Assembly (NCBI RefSeq): GCF_009299795.1
Contig: NZ_VIGP01000006.1
Span: 62,001 to 126,000, forward strand
Reading direction: 5' to 3'
Source: Brachybacterium subflavum
GTDB taxonomy: Bacteria > Actinomycetota > Actinomycetes > Actinomycetales > Dermabacteraceae
DNA: 64,000 nt
Positions 59,823-64,000 of this stretch are shown here, piece by piece. Every line of letters begins with the position of its first letter. The first letter of the stretch is position 1. Made by a program: the position numbers and the translations under genes. Under the pieces are notes generated by a model. That model had not been told where the DNA came from. It saw nothing but the letters and a program-made list of their open reading frames with translations, and searched no databases.

Positions 59823-59937
59823 GCGTGCTCGGGACGAATCGGCGTCGGCCGCGGGACCGGCGGATGCTCGCCGCGGCCGACGCCCCCACCCGTGCCCGCG
59901 GCGCATGCACCTGTGCCCCAGCCCGAAGGAGGGCCCG

Positions 59938-61521
59938 ATGAACGACAGCATCCTCGAGATGCGCTCCATCACCAAGCGCTTCCCCGGCGTCACCGCCCTG
60001 AAGGACGTCTCCCTGAGCGTCCGCGAGGGCGAGATCCACGGGATCTGCGGGGAGAACGGGGCCGGGAAGTCCACGCTCATGAAGGTGCTCTCGGGTGTCG
60101 AGCCCGCCGGCACCTACGACGGCGAGATCCATTTCCGCGGCCGCCCCATGAGCTTCCACTCGGTCAACGACTCCGAGGCCGAGGGGATCGTGATCATCCA
60201 CCAGGAGCTCGCCCTGGTGCCTCACCTGACCATCGCCGAGAACATCTTCCTGGGCAACGAGCGCTCCCGCGGGGGCGTCATCAGCTGGGGCGAGACGAAC
60301 GCCGAGGCGCTGCGCCTGCTGCGCCGGGTGGGGCTCGACGAGAACCCGGTGACGCCCGTCGGCCACCTCGGGGTCGGCAAGCAGCAGCTCGTCGAGATCG
60401 CCAAGGCGCTCTCGAAGAACGTGAGCCTGCTGATCCTCGACGAGCCCACCGCCGCCCTGAACGACGACGACTCCGAGCACCTGCTCGGCCTCATCCGCGG
60501 CCTGCGCGACGAGCAGGGCGTCACCTCGATCATCATCTCCCACAAGCTCGGGGAGATCGCCGAGATCGCCGACACCACCACCGTCATCCGCGACGGCTCG
60601 ACCATCGAGACCATCGACATGCACGGCGGGGGAGCGGGCGGCGGCACGTCGGCCGACGGAGCCCCCGTCGGCCCGACGGGACGCGCCCTCATCCCCCGGA
60701 TCATCAAGGGGATGGTCGGGCGCGACATGGACAGCATGTTCCCCGAGCGCAGCGTCGAGATCGGCGAGGAGGTGCTGCGCATCGAGGACTGGCACGTCAC
60801 CCATCCGACCCAGCCCGACCGCACCCTCGTGGACGGCGTCTCGATCACCGCGCGCGCAGGTGAGGTCGTCGGCATCGCCGGCCTCATGGGCGCCGGCCGC
60901 ACCGAGCTCGCGATGAGCGTGTTCGGCCGCTCCTATGGGCGTGAGATCAGCGGGAGGGTGTTCATGCACGGGCGCCCCGCGAACGTGCGCGGCGTGGCCG
61001 ACGCGATCGGCAGCGGCATCGCGTACGTCAGCGAGGACCGCAAGCGCTACGGGCTGAACCTCATCCAGGACGTGCGGCGCAACATCAGCGCCGCGGCACT
61101 GGACAAGGTCTCCCGCACCGGCTGGATCGACGGCAACCAGGAGATCTCCGTCGCCGAGCGCTACCGGAAGTCGCTGAACATCAAGACACCGACGGTCCTC
61201 TCGCGCGTCGGCCAGCTCTCCGGCGGCAACCAGCAGAAGGTCGCGCTGAGCAAATGGCTGTTCACCGAGCCCGACGTGCTGATCCTCGACGAGCCCACCC
61301 GCGGCGTCGACGTCGGCGCGAAGTACGAGATCTACACGCTGATCAACGAGCTCGCCGAGCAGGGGAAGGCGATCGTCGTGATCTCCTCCGAGCTGCCCGA
61401 GGTGATGGGGCTCGCCGATCGCATCTACACACTGTCCGCCGGCCGCATCACCGGTGAGGTGAGCGCCGCGGACGCCACGCAGGAGCACCTGATGGAGCTC
61501 ATGACCATGGAGAGGGAGTGA
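59938..61521 (+). CDS. gguA: CUT2 sugar ABC transporter ATPase (GguA/XylG-like)
   Basis: 527 residues with two ABC domains in tandem. First: Walker [10 protein letters not shown] (38-46), [11 protein letters not shown]; its signature is degenerate (GVGKQQ). Second: degenerate A loop GLMGAGRTE (about 315), signature LSGGNQQK and [19 protein letters not shown], the usual CUT2 pattern. An extra Gly-rich linker ([15 protein letters not shown]) lies between them at about 229-245. ATG 59938 follows AAGGAGG by 6 bases, 115 bp after chvE. It powers the importer with the GguB-like permease. Confidence 0.93.
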   Translation: MNDSILEMRSITKRFPGVTALKDVSLSVREGEIHGICGENGAGKSTLMKVLSGVEPAGTYDGEIHFRGRPMSFHSVNDSEAEGIVIIHQELALVPHLTIAENIFLGNERSRGGVISWGETNAEALRLLRRVGLDENPVTPVGHLGVGKQQLVEIAKALSKNVSLLILDEPTAALNDDDSEHLLGLIRGLRDEQGVTSIIISHKLGEIAEIADTTTVIRDGSTIETIDMHGGGAGGGTSADGAPVGPTGRALIPRIIKGMVGRDMDSMFPERSVEIGEEVLRIEDWHVTHPTQPDRTLVDGVSITARAGEVVGIAGLMGAGRTELAMSVFGRSYGREISGRVFMHGRPANVRGVADAIGSGIAYVSEDRKRYGLNLIQDVRRNISAAALDKVSRTGWIDGNQEISVAERYRKSLNIKTPTVLSRVGQLSGGNQQKVALSKWLFTEPDVLILDEPTRGVDVGAKYEIYTLINELAEQGKAIVVISSELPEVMGLADRIYTLSAGRITGEVSAADATQEHLMELMTMERE

Positions 61522-61531
61522 GGGACCACCG

Positions 61532-62713
61532 ATGGCCGGAACCTCCGATATCAAGGACCTGCTCACCAGGAACGTCCGCCAGAGCGGCATCTACATCGCG
61601 TTCGTGTTCATCGTGCTGCTGTTCACGGTGCTCACCCGCGGCGCGCTGCTGAGCCCGGGCAACCTCACGAACCTGATCCTGCAGTACTCCTACATCCTGA
61701 TCCTCGCGATCGGGATGGTGCTCATCATCGTCGCCGGGCACATCGACCTCTCGGTCGGCTCGGTCGTCGCGTTCACCGGCTCGGTCGCCGCCGTGGTCGT
61801 CATCCAGCACGGGCTGCCGTGGTGGCTGGGGATCCTCGCGGCCCTGGGCGTCGGCATCCTGGTGGGGCTGTGGCAGGGCTTCTGGGTCGCGATCGTGGGC
61901 ATCCCCGCCTTCATCGTGACCCTCGCCGGCATGCTCATCTTCCGCGGCATGACCATGCAGACCCTGGGCAACGTGTCGCTCTCGCCGTTCCCCGAGGCGT
62001 ACCAGAAGATCGCCGGCGGATTCCTCAACGGCCTCTTCGGCGGGCCCGGGTACGACGTGTTCACCCTGGTCGTCGCGGCCGCCGTGGTGATCGTTTTCGC
62101 GCTCCAGCAGTGGCGGGCGCGCCTCGCGAAGCTGCGCTACGACCAGAGCGTCGAGGCGCTGTGGATCTTCGCGGTCAAGGTCGCCGTCGTCGCCGTCATC
62201 GTGATGGCCTTCGCCTGGCAGATCGCCAATGCCCGCGGCCTCCCCGTGGTGCTGATCCTGCTCGCCGCGCTGATCCTCATCTACTCCTTCGTCAGCCAGC
62301 AGACCGTCTTCGGTCGGCACGTCTACGCCATGGGCGGGAACCTGCAGGCCGCGAGGCTCTCCGGCGTGAAGACGCGCCTGGTGAACATGATGCTGTTCGT
62401 GAACATGGGCCTGCTCTCCGCGATCGCCGGCATCGTCTACTCGGCCCGCTCGAACTCGGCGCAGCCGGGCGCGGGCAACATGTTCGAGCTCGACGCGATC
62501 GCTGCGGCGTTCATCGGCGGCGCCGCCGTCAGCGGTGGTGTGGGCAAGGTGCAGGGCGCCATCATCGGCGGCCTGATCATGGCGGTCATGTCCAACGGCA
62601 TGCAGATCATGGGCATCGGCCAGTCCACCCAGTCGATCGTGCGCGGCGTGGTGCTGATCCTCGCCGTCGCCTTCGACGTCTACAACAAGAAGCGCGCCGG
62701 CGCCGAGGGGTGA
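61532..62713 (+). CDS. gguB: CUT2 sugar ABC permease (GguB/XylH-like)
   Basis: 393 residues, about ten hydrophobic helices. GMVLIIVAGHIDLSVGSVVAFTG is the CUT2 permease signature; later AIAAAFIGGAAVSGGVGKVQGAIIGGLIMAVMSNGM is equally conserved. Ten bp after the ATPase gene. It forms the channel of the arabinose importer. Downstream are two large palindromes, which may terminate the operon. Confidence 0.93.
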   Translation: MAGTSDIKDLLTRNVRQSGIYIAFVFIVLLFTVLTRGALLSPGNLTNLILQYSYILILAIGMVLIIVAGHIDLSVGSVVAFTGSVAAVVVIQHGLPWWLGILAALGVGILVGLWQGFWVAIVGIPAFIVTLAGMLIFRGMTMQTLGNVSLSPFPEAYQKIAGGFLNGLFGGPGYDVFTLVVAAAVVIVFALQQWRARLAKLRYDQSVEALWIFAVKVAVVAVIVMAFAWQIANARGLPVVLILLAALILIYSFVSQQTVFGRHVYAMGGNLQAARLSGVKTRLVNMMLFVNMGLLSAIAGIVYSARSNSAQPGAGNMFELDAIAAAFIGGAAVSGGVGKVQGAIIGGLIMAVMSNGMQIMGIGQSTQSIVRGVVLILAVAFDVYNKKRAGAEG

Positions 62714-62773
62714 GCGGGCGGGCCGGCGGCCCGCCAGGCCCGGCGGCCCGGCTCGTCGGCCGCCCGCGGAGCG

Positions 62774-62829
62774 CGAGAGGTGCGAAACCGCTGCCAAGAG
62801 TGCTTTTGGCAGCAGTTTCGCACCTCTCG
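62774..62829. repeat. GTGCGAAA-type intergenic palindrome, copy 4
   Basis: Arms 62774-62788 (CGAGAGGTGCGAAAC) and 62815-62829 are perfect complements; after one mismatch GCTGCCAA/TTGGCAGC continue the stem. Total 56 bp, the same length as copy 3. It lies 60 bp after gguB in a convergent gap. Confidence 0.8.
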
Positions 62830-62924
62830 TTGCCTGGCGGGCGCGCGTCGGCGCGCCAGCGCGCCCGCGCTCCGGCGCGGCGGCGCGATGCGCAGGGCGG
62901 AGAGCAGGGCAGGGAACAGGTCAG

Positions 62925-62980
62925 AGATAGGAGGATGGTGAGCCACCGGAGCGCTCCGGTGGCTCACCATCCTCCTATCT
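62925..62980. repeat. Perfect 56-bp palindrome
   Basis: Left half 62925-62952 starts AGATAGGAGGATGGTGAGCC and the right half 62953-62980 is its exact reverse complement, with no loop. It lies in the same convergent gap as copy 4, 95 bp away, close to the end of the - strand permease. Sequence is unrelated to the GTGCGAAA family although length and symmetry are alike. Confidence 0.85.
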
Positions 62981-63020
62981 TCGTGCTCGTCGGCCGGAGG
63001 CCGCGTTCGTCCGTCGCCCG

Positions 63021-63944
63021 CTACCCCTTCAGGCCGGTCCCCGCCACGCCTTCGACGATCTGGCGCTGGAAGACCAGGTAGAGCAGCACCAGGGGCAGGG
63101 CGGCGAGGATCGCGCCGGCCTGGATGTCCGCGTAGCGCTGGCCGAAGCTGCCCTGCACCGTCGCGAGGCCCACGGGGATGGTCATCAGGTTCGGGTTGGT
63201 GAGCACGAACAGCGGCAGCAGCAGGTTGTTCCACACGCCCACGAAGGTGAGGATCGCGACCGCGGCGATCACGGGGCGCGAGAGCGGCATGATCACCGAC
63301 CAGAAGATCTTCCAGAGCCCGGCGCCGTCGATGCGCGCGGCCTCCTCGAGCTCGCGGGGGATGCCGTCGAAGAACTGCTTGAAGATGAACACCGAGATCA
63401 CCGCGGGCACCTGCGGGAAGATCACCGCCCAGTAGGTGTTCAGCAGGTTCGCGGCACCCAGCATCTCGAAGATCGGCACGATGAGCACCTGGCTGGGGAT
63501 CATGATGCCCAGCAGGATCATCAGCATCACCGTGGACCGGCCCCGGAAGCGCAGCCGCGAGAGCGCGAACGCGGCCATGGCGGAGAAGAGCACCGTCAGC
63601 GCCGTCGTGATGATCCCGGTGATCGCGCTGGCGATGTACCAGTTCCAGATGTCACCGGCCCGGAACAGCGTCGCGTAGGAGTGCAGCGTCGGGTACCAGT
63701 TCGAGAGGATCTCTCCCGCACCGAGCGCGGCCGTCCCGTTCTCGGACAGCGAGGTCTTCAGCGCGAACAAGCTCGGCGCCAGCCACATCAGGGCGAAGAG
63801 CGTGAGGATGACCCAGGTGACGATCGTGAAGGTGCGGCCGCTGATGCCCGCACCGGCGCCCGTCGGCCGGGCCGGGGGAGCGGCGGCGCTGATCCCGTTG
63901 CGGGCGCGGGGCGAGCGGCGGGGGCTCGTGGTCGTGGCGCTCAT
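63021..63944 (-). CDS. CUT1 sugar ABC permease (MalG-like)
   Basis: 307 residues. Polar Arg/Ser/Pro leader, then six transmembrane helices; EAA loop EEAARIDGAGLWKIFWSVIMPLS is present and the tail VEGVAGTGLKG is typical of MalG-type subunits. It starts three bases after the stop of a gene that continues past the window end, probably its MalF-like partner. Substrate unknown. It represents a further sugar importer at the right edge. Confidence 0.88.
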   Translation of the reverse strand: MSATTTSPRRSPRARNGISAAAPPARPTGAGAGISGRTFTIVTWVILTLFALMWLAPSLFALKTSLSENGTAALGAGEILSNWYPTLHSYATLFRAGDIWNWYIASAITGIITTALTVLFSAMAAFALSRLRFRGRSTVMLMILLGIMIPSQVLIVPIFEMLGAANLLNTYWAVIFPQVPAVISVFIFKQFFDGIPRELEEAARIDGAGLWKIFWSVIMPLSRPVIAAVAILTFVGVWNNLLLPLFVLTNPNLMTIPVGLATVQGSFGQRYADIQAGAILAALPLVLLYLVFQRQIVEGVAGTGLKG

Positions 63945-63947
63945 GGC

Positions 63948-64000
63948 TCAGGCCTCCTGATCGCGACGGGCCGCCGCGCGCTCGACGAGCTCGCGGATCA
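63948..64000 (-). CDS. C-terminal end of an upstream gene, cut by the window
   Basis: Only the last 16 or so codons are visible (tail IRELVERAAARRDQEA, stop 63950-63948). By position it should be the first permease of the importer, but the tail itself is not diagnostic. Confidence 0.4.
   Translation of the reverse strand, partial: IRELVERAAARRDQEA

Larger units (their letters stand above)
62714..63020. other. Convergent intergenic region gguB / permease
   Basis: 307 bp with two long palindromes (62774-62829 and 62925-62980) separated by a GC-only stretch. Nothing else is recognised. Confidence 0.55.

Overview
The window is very GC-rich DNA with strong G/C preference at third codon positions, frequent GTG starts, GGAG-type ribosome binding sites and sparse AT-rich promoters. 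Gene content (many CUT1 sugar importers, LacI/ROK/GntR regulators, MgtE, BCCT carrier, HicAB) fits a Micrococcales actinobacterium; a Dermabacteraceae member such as Brachybacterium is my guess, not shown by any marker gene. There are no rRNA or tRNA genes, no CRISPR array and no insertion sequence that I can support. Nearly the whole window is a carbohydrate-catabolism island.

Layout. 1-1.2 kb: end of a KDG/KDPG pathway operon (aldolase tail, KDG kinase). 1.3-7.4 kb: mgtE, a PadR regulator with a very long disordered N-terminus, a DUF559-type nuclease-fold protein, and a MarR-MFS pair. 7.5-20.6 kb: a sulfatase and an L-fucose system. The + strand operon 9479-17300 encodes a CUT1 importer, GH29 alpha-L-fucosidase, L-fuconate dehydratase, an aldo-keto reductase and an amidohydrolase-type lactonase. 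The convergent - strand operon 20578-18002 encodes an FAH-type hydrolase, an SDR and a GntR/FCD regulator. Together these make the whole non-phosphorylating route from L-fucose to pyruvate plus lactate. A shared palindrome (core ACATCnGATGT) lies in front of both operons, and a hicAB toxin-antitoxin unit sits where they converge.

20.9-31.9 kb: four Gfo/Idh/MocA oxidoreductases with a ThuA-like protein, a 23-residue hydrophobic peptide gene, a CUT1 importer and a LacI regulator; the substrate is unknown. 32-34.6 kb: ROK repressor divergent from xylose isomerase. 34.7-36.6 kb: endonuclease/exonuclease/phosphatase-fold protein and an ATP-grasp enzyme. 36.9-43.2 kb: CUT1 importer, GH127 beta-L-arabinofuranosidase and LacI regulator. 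43.4-46.8 kb: Gfo/Idh - DUF993 - sugar phosphate isomerase operon of unknown substrate. 46.8-49 kb: a probably frameshifted M48-like peptidase and a LacI regulator. 49.1-62.7 kb: L-arabinose regulon (araA with an alditol oxidase, araD, araB, LacI regulator, ChvE-GguAB importer) interrupted by a BCCT carrier; four sites of the form TGTGAACGTTnnnA mark its promoters. The right edge holds another CUT1 permease.

The CUT1 systems (three complete sets plus the edge permease) carry binding protein and permeases but no ATPase, so they presumably share one encoded elsewhere; only the CUT2 ChvE-GguAB system brings its own.

Most unusual: a family of 46-56 bp intergenic palindromes with GTGCGAAA-type arms (4164, 5414, 36697, 62774), plus at least four unrelated long palindromes in other intergenic gaps, and the tiny peptide gene at 26807-26878. 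Several enzymes also carry in-frame tandem repeats.
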